From: Gamarada debralockiae
Lineage: Eukaryota > Ascomycota > Leotiomycetes > Helotiales > Hyphodiscaceae
Reading direction: 5' to 3'
DNA: 64,000 bases
NCBI GenBank assembly: GCA_002803225.1
Contig: NXFV01000139.1
Location: forward strand, 1-64,000
Shown here: positions 22,695 to 35,081 of the stretch, piece after piece
Numbering within the stretch: position 1 is the first letter of the stretch
How the letters are laid out: every line of letters starts with the position of its first letter
Notes under the pieces: generated by a model
Told to the model about the DNA's origin: nothing
Seen by the model: the letters and a program-made list of their open reading frames with translations, nothing else
The model's database searches: none
Program-made: the position numbers and the translations under genes

Positions 22695-22988
22695 ATGGCA
22701 CGAAGATTCTTTAATAGAGGCCTGGGAGTTATCCCTGCAGCCACCACCGGAACCTTTACGCCTACGATGCCTCTCTTCAGAAAAGTCTATCTCGATCCCT
22801 ATCCTTGCTCCATCGCTCATGATCTCGACCCGACTATTCCCGCAGCGTTCTCGTCGACTTTGCTCAGGACTGCCACGATATCTTTCCACACAGCAGCTCG
22901 CATTTTCCGACCCTTCTCACTGGTGATATTCGTCGCGCTCACCCTACGTTGGTCATTAGCTTGGTCCGTTCTGCAACGATATCTGTAG
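22695..22988 (+). CDS. possible small membrane or mitochondrial protein
   Basis: 97-codon ORF. The N-terminus is basic and lacks acidic residues (MARRFFNRGLGVIP), like a mitochondrial targeting peptide. A C-terminal segment (FSLVIFVALTLRWSLAW) could cross a membrane. Its stop lies two bases before the 3' end of the convergent dehydrogenase gene. No family recognised. Confidence 0.25.
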   Translation: MARRFFNRGLGVIPAATTGTFTPTMPLFRKVYLDPYPCSIAHDLDPTIPAAFSSTLLRTATISFHTAARIFRPFSLVIFVALTLRWSLAWSVLQRYL

Positions 22989-22990
22989 AT

Positions 22991-23954
22991 TTACTCCGCA
23001 TATTTCTCGTCCGTTAAGTACGGTCTTCGAAATTGTCCATGCTGCTCAGGCGTTGTGGTACCCAACAATACCAGGGAGTTCGCCCCCATATCCGCCGAAG
23101 TGGCCTTCACCCAATAAAAAAACTGTAGGAAAAGCTGCATCGAAAATCCCCTACCGATATCTGTCTTGACAAACCCCGGACAGACAGAGTTGACGATTGG
23201 CGAAGGCCTATTCCACATGTTATCTTCCGCGTAGCAAGGACATGGACTCTAGCAAGTGTTACCTTCCATCTGAATCAAGTGCAAGTTTCGCAATCTCAAG
23301 AATTGCGTATTGCTGAAAAAGCTTCGAAGTGCCATACTGCGGACGACCGCCAAGGTAGTTCTGTTTCTTGTTGAAGAAGTTCAAGGCATCTTCCTTTGGA
23401 AAGTTCGGAGAAGAGATGTCAACCAGATCAAAATGAGAGCCAGATCCAACAAATCCCAAGTGTTGGGTTTGGCCTTGCTTCTTGACTGATCGCATCCACT
23501 GGAGCATCAGAAGCCCGAGAAGGGTAGTTCCCAAAGTGTTGACCTGCAAATCCATCTCCCAGCCATCCGGAGACTCCTGGTGCACAAACGGCTGTGTCCC
23601 AGCATTCAACAATACAATGTCAATTTCTCTGACGTCCTTCTTCCATGCCTTCATAAAGTCCTGCACGCCCGCGAGCGTATCCATATCCAGAATCCATACT
23701 CGGACAACACCTTTCTTTCCAGTGCGCTCTTCAATGGCTTTTTGGGTTTCAGCACCTCGTACTGCATTTCGAGCAGTGATATGGACTGGAGTTGCGCCGA
23801 GATTGACGTAGTGAATGGCGGTTTCGAGACCAAGACCACCTGTTGCACCCGTTATGAGAACTGACTGGCCTTGGAAGGAAAGATCAGAGGGGAGAACTTC
23901 GGGTTTCATAGGCGGCTGGAAGAATTCCCTGATAATGTCCCATAGTGCAGACAT
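22991..23954 (-). CDS. short-chain dehydrogenase/reductase
   Basis: Two exons on the minus strand, 23954-23263 and 23207-22991, with a 55-nt intron; the join gives 302 residues. It shows the SDR cofactor motif TGATGGLG (residues 35-42), NAG (117-119), a serine-rich active-site strand (GSGS, about 170-173), the catalytic YGTSK (207-211), and the Pro-Gly motif in exon 2 (NSVCPGFVKTD). SDR enzymes oxidise or reduce carbonyl or alcohol groups using NAD(P). The overall form resembles the retinol-dehydrogenase or WW-oxidoreductase-like fungal group; the substrate cannot be told. It is complete, and nothing near it suggests a biosynthetic cluster. Confidence 0.88.
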
Positions 23955-24669
23955 TTTGATGTTATTTTGTTGAGGTGTTGCTTTAAATCAAGATACTTCC
24001 CCTGGGGCATAACAGAGCCAAGGAACTCTTTAAGTTGTAAATGTTCGATTGTAAATGGCGATGGAAACGGATGTCCATATAATAAGCTACTTACGTCAGC
24101 CCACTGTAGTGGGGACGTTGCATTTGCGGGAAGAGTAGTCTCTTTTCAGGTTTCTGACAGAAGCGAAGATTCCGTTGATTCGTTCGCCGATCGTATATTC
24201 ACGGCGGCCCAAGTACCAGATTGGCAAATTGCTGCGCCGCTAAGCAGCAGGCAGGCGGGAGTCAAGATGAACCAGCATTGCACAGGTTGCGCTTTAATTG
24301 GCACAAATGATGAGAACGCTTAGCCTTTATACGCTGCAACAAATCAACCTTTGCCGGGGTGTCGTTCACCCCGCGTCTGATCCAGAACCCAAGGTACATC
24401 GTATTCTGCGTCGCTTGTCAGGGTTTCATGCTACAAACGCTGCACCGAAATGATAATGACTCGCTTTATTTCATTCAAAGTACGAAACAACCATTTGCGG
24501 TAATCAGAGCCTCGCGGCTCAAATGAGGCCTTGTTAGCCTTGTGCTACGTGGAGTAGGGTCCTGTATGCTGACTAACAATTCGGTTTCAGCTGCCGAGCA
24601 AGGCAACATCTTCGAATTTCACCTCATCCAGCAACATTCTTATCTAGCATTCACCCAATTCGCATCATA
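23955..24669. promoter_or_regulatory. divergent intergenic region between dehydrogenase and HET gene
   Basis: These 715 bases separate the minus-strand dehydrogenase from the plus-strand HET gene, so they should hold both promoters. No specific motif or repeat can be supported; ORFs here lack any family signature. Confidence 0.35.
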
Positions 24670-26889
24670 ATGTTATGCCCGATATGTGGACAGATCCCTG
24701 CTCGTTTCTTCTCTGGCGACAGAGCTGACTTCGGAGACGATGAATCTGGTTCGAAATATTTCGAGCTTCCGTTTTCGGTCCCAGCCTTGCGAAAATCTGC
24801 GCGGGAATCTGGTTGCGACTTATGCAAGCTTCTTTCAGATAACCTCTTAATCACCAATGCGGCCTACCGCCAGAACCTGGAAGAAGACTCATGGAATACT
24901 TGCGGTACGTTACCCTGCAATGACAAAATCCGCGTAAGCGCAACATCGGGAAGTATGCTTCGTTTTATCGGCATGAAGGATGGGATCGCGAGAAAAGCAG
25001 TTTTGCAGTATGATACACAAGGTAAGTTGTCAATTAATTCCCTAAACTTCGAGGATAGTGTAGGTTGGGACAGCCTTGGGTAGGCTAACACTCTACCAGG
25101 GATCATAAAGCCAATTGCAGAGCATGCGGACAGCAACGCAGGCCTTCAAAAACTTTCAATTTGGATACAGGACTGCGTCAAAAACCATCGTGGTTGTCGA
25201 CCTTTAAACTCAAACAACGACCACTTCTTGCCAACTCGCTTGATCGATGTGGGCGCATTAGAGTCTGACAGCATTCACCTCGTCCTTACCGATGGATTCA
25301 AGGTTGAACCGAAGCAGATCAAGTATCTCTCGTTAAGTCACTGCTGGGGAAACGCCGTACCACAATCCGCGACTACCAACATCGCCACTCTAGAATCTCG
25401 GCTACAAGACATTCCTAGCGAAAGCCTGACCAATAACTTTCGAGATCTCTGCACTCTTGCAAGAAAGTTGGACGTGCGATATGTGTGGATTGACAGTCTA
25501 TGCATCATTCAAGACTCTCTGGAAGATTGGACAAGGGAGTCTAAGCTGATGGGAAAGGTCTTCTCACACTCCTATTGCACTGTCGGTGCTGCACTTCAGC
25601 CACGTCATTCTGTGGCACACGGAAGCGATGAAGATACTACAGGCTTTCTAGCTCACCGAAGCTCAAAGGTAGCAGCGATGGTGACTTTGCTAAGTAATGG
25701 CCTGCACGGAGAACAACAAATAACCCCAGAGGATCAACCCACAGCGGAACCAACCCCATGGTCATTATCCGGAGCTGCGGAGAGTTCAAAACCAGACGGC
25801 GAAGCAATATTACATCCAACCCCTCAGCAAGACCCGGAGTCCAAGGGACCTCGCCGCAAATCCCAGATTCCCAGTCGCTTCTCACGGTCCGTCCCTATCC
25901 CTCGGGAGTCGCGCAAACCGACTTCACCCCAGACATGCATATTCCCAGTCTTGCCTGGATGGCAAGAAATCTACGAAAGTTGCCCACTTCGCCACCGTGG
26001 TTGGACTATTCAAGAGCGCGAATTGTCGGTCCGCACTGTTTTCTTTACTGAAAAGCAGATGATATGGGAATGTCAAACCACGCAAGCAACTGAACAATTT
26101 CCAGCTCCATGGAAACACAACAAAGATCAACGCCGGCTCATCTTTCCCCCCTCCAAAGACAAAAACGTCAACCTCCACAGATGGTATGATATGGTAGAGG
26201 ATTATACGGAACGAAAACTTTCGTTCAAGATAGATAAGTTGCCTGCAATCTCGGGATTAGCAGAGGCATTTGAGTTGGCCACGGGGTTAAGAAGCTACGT
26301 GGCTGGCTTGTGGGAGGAAGACTTGATTAACGGACTGCTGTGGGCCGTGCGCCGTCTATGGACCTTTGATGATCGTACATTAGAAATGAGAGAAACAGAC
26401 TATCAAGCTCCGTCATGGTCATGGGCATCAGTTAATGAACCCGTGGAGTGGTGGTCGAGATATCTGCCGAAGTACTGGTCCGATTCACCTAATACACACA
26501 CCAAGCCCTCTGTTCTTGGGATTCATACTATACCTCACGGCTCGGATCCCCGAGGACGTCTCGCTGGAGGCTTTTTGAGAGTTGAAGGTGTCCTCAAACT
26601 TCTATGTCTTGTACGTGGCCGGGGAACAGACGTAGAGGTCAAGGGCCCCGGTGGTGGAACCGCTGGCAAGGTAACTTGGGATCGTGGTACTCCGGACACG
26701 CCTGGTAACAGGTGTTGTGTGTTCCCTATATACCTAGCCCCAAACCATGGTAATATCAGACACTCACTTGGCCTCGTCCTTCTACCTACTGGAGAAAAGG
26801 AAAACCAATATCGACGCCTGGGGTTCATTTCGAATCTACAACCCAAGCAATATCAGGATTTGGCGCGAGAAGTTATAGAGATTGTGTAG
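24670..26889 (+). CDS. HET-domain protein, intact, with inserted linker
   Basis: Two exons, 24670-25021 and 25100-26889, across a 78-nt intron (GTAAGT...CTACCAG), giving 713 residues. The N-terminus has a CPIC pair (residues 3-6) and a later CDLC pair, a Cys layout seen ahead of many long HET domains. HET blocks: YLSLSHCWGN (from 193), YVWIDSLCIIQD (from 245), RGWTIQERELSVRT, and a late APSWSWASV motif. Between the second and third blocks there is an extra Pro/Ser/Gln-rich segment of roughly 100 residues, longer than usual. A non-self-recognition role is inferred from the family only. No stops. Confidence 0.88.
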
Positions 26890-28637
26890 TGGTCAGCGTA
26901 CTCCAAGAATCGTTAGTATTCGAGCTCAGCGTCCTTGCCAGCCCATCCCAATTCGAAGGGGAGTTAGTCATTTCGGGTTCCCTACCAACACCAACTATTT
27001 GAACCCGCGCTGAACGCAACGCAAATCGCGTTAATCTATTGGGCAGTTCTGGTACTAGTGCATACGACCTCACTTTCACCACCACTCTCTATCAACCCTC
27101 ACATAGCGCTTATGGAGAAGATGACGGCCATCAAACTCATTTTATCACGTGACCTTATGCGTGAAGGGTCCTTTTGCTTTGCTCACTCTTCCGCTAGGTG
27201 GGAAAAGTAAAGGATCAGCGCGCCGGGGTATTTCATTCGAATACTAAACCCTTCATTCCGCATCACTTGGCCGAAACTTTCATCCTTGAAATTATACAGC
27301 TCTTTGATTCTTTTTGTATTAGGACTCAGCAAAATGACATCACGCGACTTCCCAGAAAACACGTTGAGAGAGGACTACAGGTTTCATTCTCGTGAATACT
27401 TGTATTCTCTTGGTAAAGAGTCTTTCATTACCAGACTAACGAACAGGTACCTGTCTTCTTCGTACCGACTGCCCGACTATACCATCAACAGTGCCAATCA
27501 AAGATCCATGCCTGTATCCCCATCAGTCCTCGAGCTAAAATTTTCTGTTAGGCTGCTTTACTTTATTTGAGGGGAAGTCTTACTGTGATGCTCATTTGTC
27601 TTTGAAGCTTCTTCTCTATATCTTGTAAACTTTTCTTCAATTCTCTCTCGCGATCTAAGGACGAACATGCACTGGCTTGGCTGAGTCGTTCGGTTGCAGT
27701 TGGGCCCGAGTAGATGAAGGTGCCTAACATGCTGGATGCTACCTGGTTACTGCATATCCCACATGAGCTTTGGGTCGAAAATAGTGACATGAAGGATTGG
27801 CCTAATTGGTTACCTTAAAGCTAGAATTGGCTGCTCTCGACGCCCAGACGAAGGGTCCGGAGTTCGCTGGTTACTACCCGTCGAGTTAGAATTTCCAAAA
27901 CTCGGCGACAAGTAGTCTGCGCTGCTTACCTAGAAGATTTTTTCGGCGAATCTTCAGCCATGATTGTCCCACGTCACAATCTTGTTCCAACAAATAGAAT
28001 CGAAACCTTGGATTCCAGAAATTGACTAATAATCAGCATTTAGCAAGGCAAAAATTCGCAACTGGTTCTTATACTACATCACAGTCTCTTCCACCGCAAG
28101 TGTTCTGGGGACGCTCAAACCTTGCATATTCATGAAACCAGAAATGCGCTTTTGCTCATTATGCTCATTATTTCAGTGAAACAACGCATAACAAGAGATA
28201 CGCGAATCGGTCCCAGACCCACTCCACTTCACTCCAACAAGTATTTGAGTTTATACCGCGGACGGCTATTCTACGACATACTCGGAATCCTTCCCAAACG
28301 AGTAATATTTGTAAGAGCGTCTATCTTGTCAACTCCAAAGTTTGAGACGTGGCCGCATTTTGGCATATTCCATGGGCGTGAACGACTGTCAACGCCTTCG
28401 TTTGACTGTGGTTGAAACCGCAAAGAATGGTGTTAGCTCAAATTCAACGGGATAGAGCTACATCTTCATATTCTTAAATCACACAGCCGGCCCATCGTAT
28501 ATAGAAGCTGCCCGACCATTTCGCCCAGTGCCAGTGTCTGGACAATCGGCATACACCGAGATCACGCTAATGCTGTTGTGTAACCCACCATCGCTAAAAG
28601 TTCGCGTTCGCCACAAATCTTTTGAGCCAACTCGAAA

Positions 28638-28659
28638 AGTTTTGAGCATGCTCAAAACT
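28638..28659. repeat. 22-bp perfect palindrome
   Basis: AGTTTTGAGCATGCTCAAAACT is its own reverse complement. The core TTTTGAGC recurs just upstream, and its complement GCTCAAAA just downstream, within about 60 bases. It may be a dimeric protein-binding site or chance. Confidence 0.6.
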
Positions 28660-28851
28660 CTTGCTCAAAAGTAGTGCTTATGAAACTACTTCATATCAAG
28701 CCAGTTTACATACGAATTCTTTGCGGCTTAAACGCTGTGAAACTTATTAAGTAACCGCCTGATGATTCTGTGAACTCCTTCTCCACGATTTGTGACCGAT
28801 TTTTGATGCAAGACTCCGTCTGTGGTTTGCTTTCGCGGTTAGCAGACATCG

Positions 28852-28874
28852 TCGTTCGTTCGTTCGTTCGTTCG
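28852..28874. repeat. (CGTT)n microsatellite
   Basis: About six tandem CGTT units. Confidence 0.8.
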
Positions 28875-29053
28875 GCTCTTTGCGTGATAGACGGGTTGCG
28901 CCTGACTCAAATCCAACCGGAGGATCATAGCGTCCAGTGACATTAGGTATCGCAAACATTTTTCGAGTATTGTATACACAATTTTGCATCCCTTGTTTCC
29001 CGAGGCGCGGAATGCCCGAGCTCCCCAGCTAATACCATGTTTCTCAGGAAACT

Positions 29054-31974
29054 ATGGCCACCAAAAGCAGGCACGAGCAGCACCGCATCGAAAAAGGCGG
29101 TAAGCCAGACGAAGCCAAAGCACCCCACCATAGTGCCCATACCCGAGAATATACATACCATGGAAATGCCTCAGAAAATACCCCACGTTCTCCCGGCCAC
29201 CCAAGTAAGTTGAGTAATTTCAACAAATTCCATACCTTTTTTGTCTTGAATTCTGGCTCGAGTCTCTCGTTCCCCATCTAAGTACTTCGTACTGGGTTGG
29301 CAATATTATTACCGTCAATTTACTGACTTGGATCTATTAGAAAGCATTCTAGCCAAACAGCCTGCGCTGCCACTGAGTCAACTTATATCACTTATGAATT
29401 CCGAGGAAAACGAAGAGGAAAACGAAACCCAGGATGAGGTGCAGAGCAGTTCTGGTATCTATTCTTGGGGTTATAAGCCTTCAGCTTTCAAGGTGTGCGA
29501 TCTTACTCTGCCAGACCGCACACGTACGGATATAGGTGGAATTGAACCCAGTAAGCTTCTTGACCTCTGATTGATTGACAGCTTAACTTGCGATAACGTA
29601 GGGGTCACTCTGAAAAAGGAGGATTCAATCACACCGACCTCCCTATCTGGCATGTCAACCCAAACTGAGCATGCGCCTCTGCCTCGAACCACCTGCCCGG
29701 CTCCTGATTGTTCTGAACACTTTGCACGAAAGTCAGGTACCCAGCATGAGGAAGACCATGAAGTGATGCAATACTGCGAAAGGACTGGTTGTGACTATCC
29801 TGGCACAAAGCGGGTGGGAACACTCAAAGACCATGTAGCGGAGAAACATCCCGAACTCCTCGACGGTCGGTTTGGTGCTCCATGACCAAGGATGGAACTG
29901 ATGGGAGTGAACAGTATCCCTGAATGTACCACCAGCGATTAGCGACCAATTAGCACATTCAACTGAGTTGGAATTTTTGCAGTTGCAACAGAATCTCGCC
30001 AAGAAGCATCCTAATACCTACAATTGTTAGCATTGTGTCATCGTTCACGCAGAGAACAGGGCTAACGAGATTCACTAGCACTTCCGAGTGTACCCGAGGC
30101 TGTCCAGCGAGGTGAAGATCAATTGGGATCACAGTACCATGGTTATCATGACGATTTGCCATCCTATCAACTGCCGAATGGACTTGAAAGAAAGGCAGAA
30201 GCTGGATTCGAGCGGGAACAAGAAGCCTTACCGTATGAGGACCGCCCTAAGGACCCGAAAAAGGAGAGTTGTTTGCTGGAAGAGCATCGTCTTAAGTGCG
30301 CAACTATGCCGGAACCCTGCGACTCAGAAACGTCCGATGATATTCCAGAACACGTTAGGCTGATACCGGAAAGCTGCGAACTTGTTTACTATCTTGGTAT
30401 CGGTGCATGGGCTTTGGACGTTTTGGAGATTATCACGGTCCCGCCATTTATTGACTTCACTATGGCGGATCTTTACGCATTATGTGACGATGGGTGCGAT
30501 ATCGGCATAATCCAATGCGCCGGGGGCTCCAGTAGATCCCATTCGGCCCAAAACGCTCCACAAGGCTCACAGTCTGGCTCGATCGGGCGCCGCGTGGAAA
30601 CCAAAAATTCACACAAGCGTCCTTGCGCAGACGAGAGAAGCCAGGACGAGGATGGAGACCCCGAAAATTTGAAAAGATCGAAAACCAGAAGATATTCTGC
30701 TCCTGCTCAAGATAAGAAGTTAGCGTGTCCGTTTTACAAGAATGAACGTACACGGGCCGAGCACCCGCGCTGCGCTGGCCGGGGTTACTCAGACGTTGCG
30801 AGAGTGAAGTATGTCCCACCCAATGCTGTCGTCAGAAAGCATTTCGTTGACCAAATCTCCTCAGAGAACACCTCTATCGAATCCACTCACCTCCCCCTAA
30901 TCCGTGCCCTAGATGCGCACTCAGTTTCAAAAAACCCCAGCAGTTGGACGACCACCTCCGGGATGGCTGCGACCTGGGGCCAGAAAGACCATCTTATGAC
31001 ATTACCGCAGACATGAAGGCTGAGCTGAAATCTCGGAAGAAGAATGGCAAGGACCCGTCCTTCGAAGAGCGTTGGTTTGATGTTTATCGTTTACTCTTTC
31101 CCGGCGATCCGATTCCTGACGATCCCTGTAAGTCCTCCCATAAGCCCAGGGACTTGAAGAACTGTGAAGCTGAAACCAAAAAGATCAAGACCAGTGTGCT
31201 CGAGATGGCTATTCGAAATTCTCTAGCCAGTTAACACATCTTTTCGAGCAAGGCCTCGATTCTATCATCCGCGAGTTTGTGCCGGTTCCGGATTCCGCAG
31301 AACTCCTTAAATCCCGCCTTTTATCTCATTTATCTGCAGCGGGGAATCAGCTCGATGACAGCTACCAAGATTACCAAGAATCCGGAACCGCTCCACACGA
31401 GATCGAACCGGGCAAATTTGGGCTCATTTTGAACGCACCACAATCTCACGACTCCGGGAACAATCTCAATCCTTATCCGAATTTCGAGCCTGTGACAGAG
31501 TCTCTTCAGTCCCAAACAGATCTCTCAAGGGCTATCGTTCTTTCCAACTATGATCCAGTTTCTCAGACTCCAATGCCTCCAACTCCGAAGCTTGGCTTTG
31601 CGCCGACCCCGTTTACTGCCAACATGTGTATCCGTCGTACTTCATCCAGTGACACTTGTGCCGATTCGGGTTATGGGTCTGGAACGTGTGGCAATCCCGA
31701 CTGCGTTTTCAATGGTGGCTGCCTCCAGTGCGCTGATCTTTCCGTAGATTGGGATATCAATACTGCTGCCACAAACCTCTCTTGGATCGAGACCTCCGCT
31801 ATTACTGCTCCGATTCTGCCCACAAAATCATCAGACAAGAGTCACGAGAGAGATAATAGTGCTGTCATTCCAGTAATTTCGACAGCTGACATGGACCGGC
31901 TTCTTGCGCGTCAATTCTCCAACCCACACCTTGAGAATGCGTACGCATGGGATCAAGCTAATGCCAGCAAATGA
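29054..31974 (+). CDS. multi-zinc-finger protein (seven exons)
   Basis: Exons 29054-29204, 29341-29550, 29602-29865, 29915-30025, 30079-30808, 30865-31127 and 31190-31974 join in one frame to 837 residues. Most introns have clear CTGAC or CTAAC branch sites. Two C2H2 fingers lie at about residues 152-173 and 179-203. A second zinc region begins LACPFYKN (about 460) with C462, C477, H491 and H496, then CPRC (503-506) with H519 and C524. After it comes the SRKK...WFDVYRLLFPGDPIP block typical of a large fungal family of nuclear, probably regulatory, proteins. The C-terminus is Ser/Thr/Pro-rich. Uncertain acceptors: exon 4 may begin at 29936 and exon 7 at 31184, both in frame. DNA binding is inferred. 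Confidence 0.8.
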
Positions 31975-33355
31975 TTTTGCCTTAGGGTTCTTATCCAGCG
32001 GCCTTCAAATCAGGTGGCGGATCAACGGAGGACGCCCGGACTTTCTCCTCTCAACGTCCCTCTCGAGATCGTTTATTATTCTCTTATTCATGGTCAACTT
32101 AGTGCATGAACGGTGGAATCTAGCATGTTGAGTAATAGACGTATTGGATACATCTGATCATGGAGGGATGGTACATATTTGACAAGAATCTCTAGCCCCG
32201 GGGGATAGCGCCGCGTGATCTAGAACGATTTGTGTCCATTTCACGACTCTTCTAGTTTCATTTCCATTCAATGATAATTGAGAATTTATAGACTAGCACA
32301 GAATTTGGGAACCAGTACCGGATCTTAATGCTCTCCTTGTCCTTTTTTCGTTTTAGCTCGTTTGTTCTCAACCTGCTTTAACTGCCAACATCACTCTCAG
32401 ACCGCCACCAAACCGTCCGGAAATAGTTACGAAATAGCCATGAAGTAATTTCAACACTCCTTGAAAACACAATTCATTTCTAAACTAACACGTGCTACAA
32501 ATCTACCTCCTCTATCCTCTCGCTGATTAGATCACTTCGCCCTGGAGGGAAAGGGATGTGGTCAGATGATCAGGTCCAGCCTCAGCTTAGTTAGATCTCA
32601 GCCTTACTCTTCCAAACAAATATAATTCAAGGTTCCTCTTCAGGTACATTAACTTCTTATTCATAAGTTCATTTTCACAATACGATTCCTTTCTCCTTAT
32701 TCCCTCCATGTCCGGTGTCAATACATGGAACGTTCAGAAACTATTGTAAGCCTTGAGAAAACGGTCTAAGACAGAAAACTCAGACTGAGATGCGACGTGC
32801 ACCAAAGGTCTGAGAACGCATCTTTTAAGAGAAGCAGTGTGGAGTGAATGGACAAAGGTGAAGTTCACTTTCCTGGGGTGTCACGTGCAACAGCCTTTGA
32901 GGAACCCCTCGATAGTCGCTTCGCCTACAAAAGACGCCCAAAGTCCAGTTTGAATGAAAGAGGGGCGTACAGAAGTTTTGTGCTTCTCCCTTCCGTTGAC
33001 TGGGGCTCGAGATTCTTCTCACATTGTGATTGGCTGCCCCATATTCGGCCTCTACACAATGAATGCAAGTCACATGTCCCTAGAGGCTCTAAGCTGTCGG
33101 GACGAGCCTCAGTCTTCAATCAGAGTGGATTGGGTGTGCATTCTGCCGTGCTGAGGCCAGGGGTTTATATTGATCAGATTATCAAATAGGTATCGGTCTG
33201 CTTCCAATCATCATGGTGTCTTGATTCAAGCATCTTGTCAATCCACCTCTCATTCAGTGGCTGCACACTATCCATACACATCCCATGTTCTCCCATAGCA
33301 ACATGCTTCCTCCAATGCCCATATCCATATCCTCTCCCAAATAACCACCAAATAC
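31975..33355. other. intergenic, nothing recognised
   Basis: This stretch lies between two convergent genes. Small ORFs on both strands around 32825-33189 have no signature. No repeat seen. Confidence 0.35.
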
Positions 33356-35081
33356 TCAAAGGGTATAAATAAAATCCGGTCTCCGATCACCCAACGTCTC
33401 TGCCTCCTTCTCACTAAGTCCCTCAACCCAATGATCCCTCTTGCCCTCCCTCCTCAACCTATTCTCCCTAATCAAAAGCAGCTCCAACGCCACACTTCCC
33501 CCCAGCAAACAAACAATCATGTAAGCCATCACCGTTGCATGCCCAGCCGTAAACTTCGGCGCCTTGAAATAAATATTCGAGCTGACGATCCCATTCAAAT
33601 TACCCCAGCCGATCACGAATCCGAGAACGACACCGCGTTTGTAGACCCCCTCGATGTTGTTGGATACCCAGGATATGGTGTTAGCGATACAGGGGTAGAT
33701 TCCGAGCGCGCCCAGGAAGGTGCCGGCGTATTTTACGCCCGCCTTTTGGGAGCCTAGGAGCATGGCGAAGCCGGTTATGCCGAGAAATGATACGCAGATG
33801 TTGCAGAGGCCGCGACGTTTGGTCCTGTCGGCGATGAAACCGATGGTGATAGTCTAGGGAGGATCAGTATTTTTCTTTCAAATCTGGAGGCAAACCTACC
33901 AAAATAGCGGCAGCTGCATAAGGAGGGACAGTGAGTAGTTGCGCCTTCGTCGTCTTGTACCCAAGCTCCGAAATGATAGTCGGGAGGAACAGAGAGAACG
34001 CGTAGAGAGGCATGTCGCAGCCCATATATATGATCATCCCAAGCCACATCTTGTAGTCCTTGAGAGCCAGCCAAACATACTTCATTTTGAACTCTTCATG
34101 CTCGGCCGAGCTCTGCTGATCCTCTTTCAGTCTGCGGACCACACGCGCGCGATCTTGTTCGGAGAGGAACGTGGCCAAGTCAGGGAAATCGTGGACAGCC
34201 CAGAAACTTCCGATACCGAATAGCACCGTCACGATACCTTCCAGAATGAAGATCCAAGCCCAGCCGGGGCGTCCTCCCAAACCATGCATATTTTCGATCG
34301 CGGCAGCGAGCAGGCCACCGAATGAACCAGCTACGGCTGCGGCGGAGAAGAAAATCGCGCCTCTGATTCCGAATTCTTGACGCTTGTACCAGCAGGAGAG
34401 GTAGTACATGACTCCGGGAAAGAGGCCGGCTTCGCAGAGACCTAGGAACCAACGTGCTGCCATCAAATCCGACCAATTCTTAACGAAGCCCATGAATGTC
34501 ATTGTAATGCCCCAAAGGATCCTGGGAAACAATTAGTCCTGCCATCAGTCGGGAAGGAGGGTGGCATACATGATAATTGGGATAAAAATGGAGGGTCGCA
34601 GTCGCTTCAACAGAATGTTTGTCAGAGGCTCGAAGATGGAGTATGAAACGAAGAAGATCGAGAGCGTCGCATTGTATTTCCCAGTGGACATATTATGAAG
34701 ACTCTTCTGCAAGCCATCGATTTTGGCATTTCCGATATTTGTTCGGTCGAGGAAAGCGAGGAGGTAGAGGATACAGAGCTACTTCATCAGCAAAATGTGG
34801 GGGATGCGGGGTAGTGACTATTTACCCATGGGATCAAGGTAAGATCGAGCTTCCAGAGGAGTTTGCGGTCCTGTAATTTAAGATCAGCGCGTATTCGGGG
34901 TTGCACAGGTAGGAGGACTGACAATTGCAGCTCGTTCTTCTGGGCTGAGGTGAGCATCTGGATCTGGAGGTAAGTCTGAGATGTAGGCATGTTGAGAAAC
35001 TATGCCGTCGCGCGGTGTGACAGCAGCCTTCTCCTCATCCGAGGCGCTTTCGTGATTCTTGAGAACTCCGTTGTCCGCCAT
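33356..35081 (-). CDS. MFS transporter, Dal5/anion:cation symporter type
   Basis: Five exons on the minus strand: 35081-34923, 34870-34826, 34778-34570, 34521-33900 and 33853-33356. The introns are 46-52 nt and the model gives 510 residues in one frame. The layout is typical of the allantoate-permease family: a hydrophilic N-terminus, DRKLLWKLDLTLIPW, then LLAFLDRTNIGNAKIDGL in the first loop, LWGITMTFMGF, a ~60-residue central loop (LSEQDRARVVRRLKED), and IADRTKRRG between later helices. Such permeases import small organic anions (allantoate, nicotinate, pantothenate, biotin-like acids) with protons across the plasma membrane; the substrate is unknown. The second exon is only 45 nt. Intact. 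Its upstream region (35082-35658) shows no other gene. Confidence 0.92.

Larger units (their letters stand above)
26890..29053. other. long intergenic stretch, small repeats only
   Basis: Small ORFs (plus strand 27334-27570, 78 codons; minus strand 27563-27790, 75 codons; plus strand 28122-28415) show no family and are not called. It contains a perfect 22-bp palindrome (28638-28659) among TTTTGAGC repeats, and a short CGTT microsatellite around 28852-28874. Confidence 0.4.

Noticed and set aside
27334..27790. Two small ORFs on opposite strands (78 and 75 codons)
   Set aside because: They lack family, domain or splice support, and they overlap slightly at their ends.
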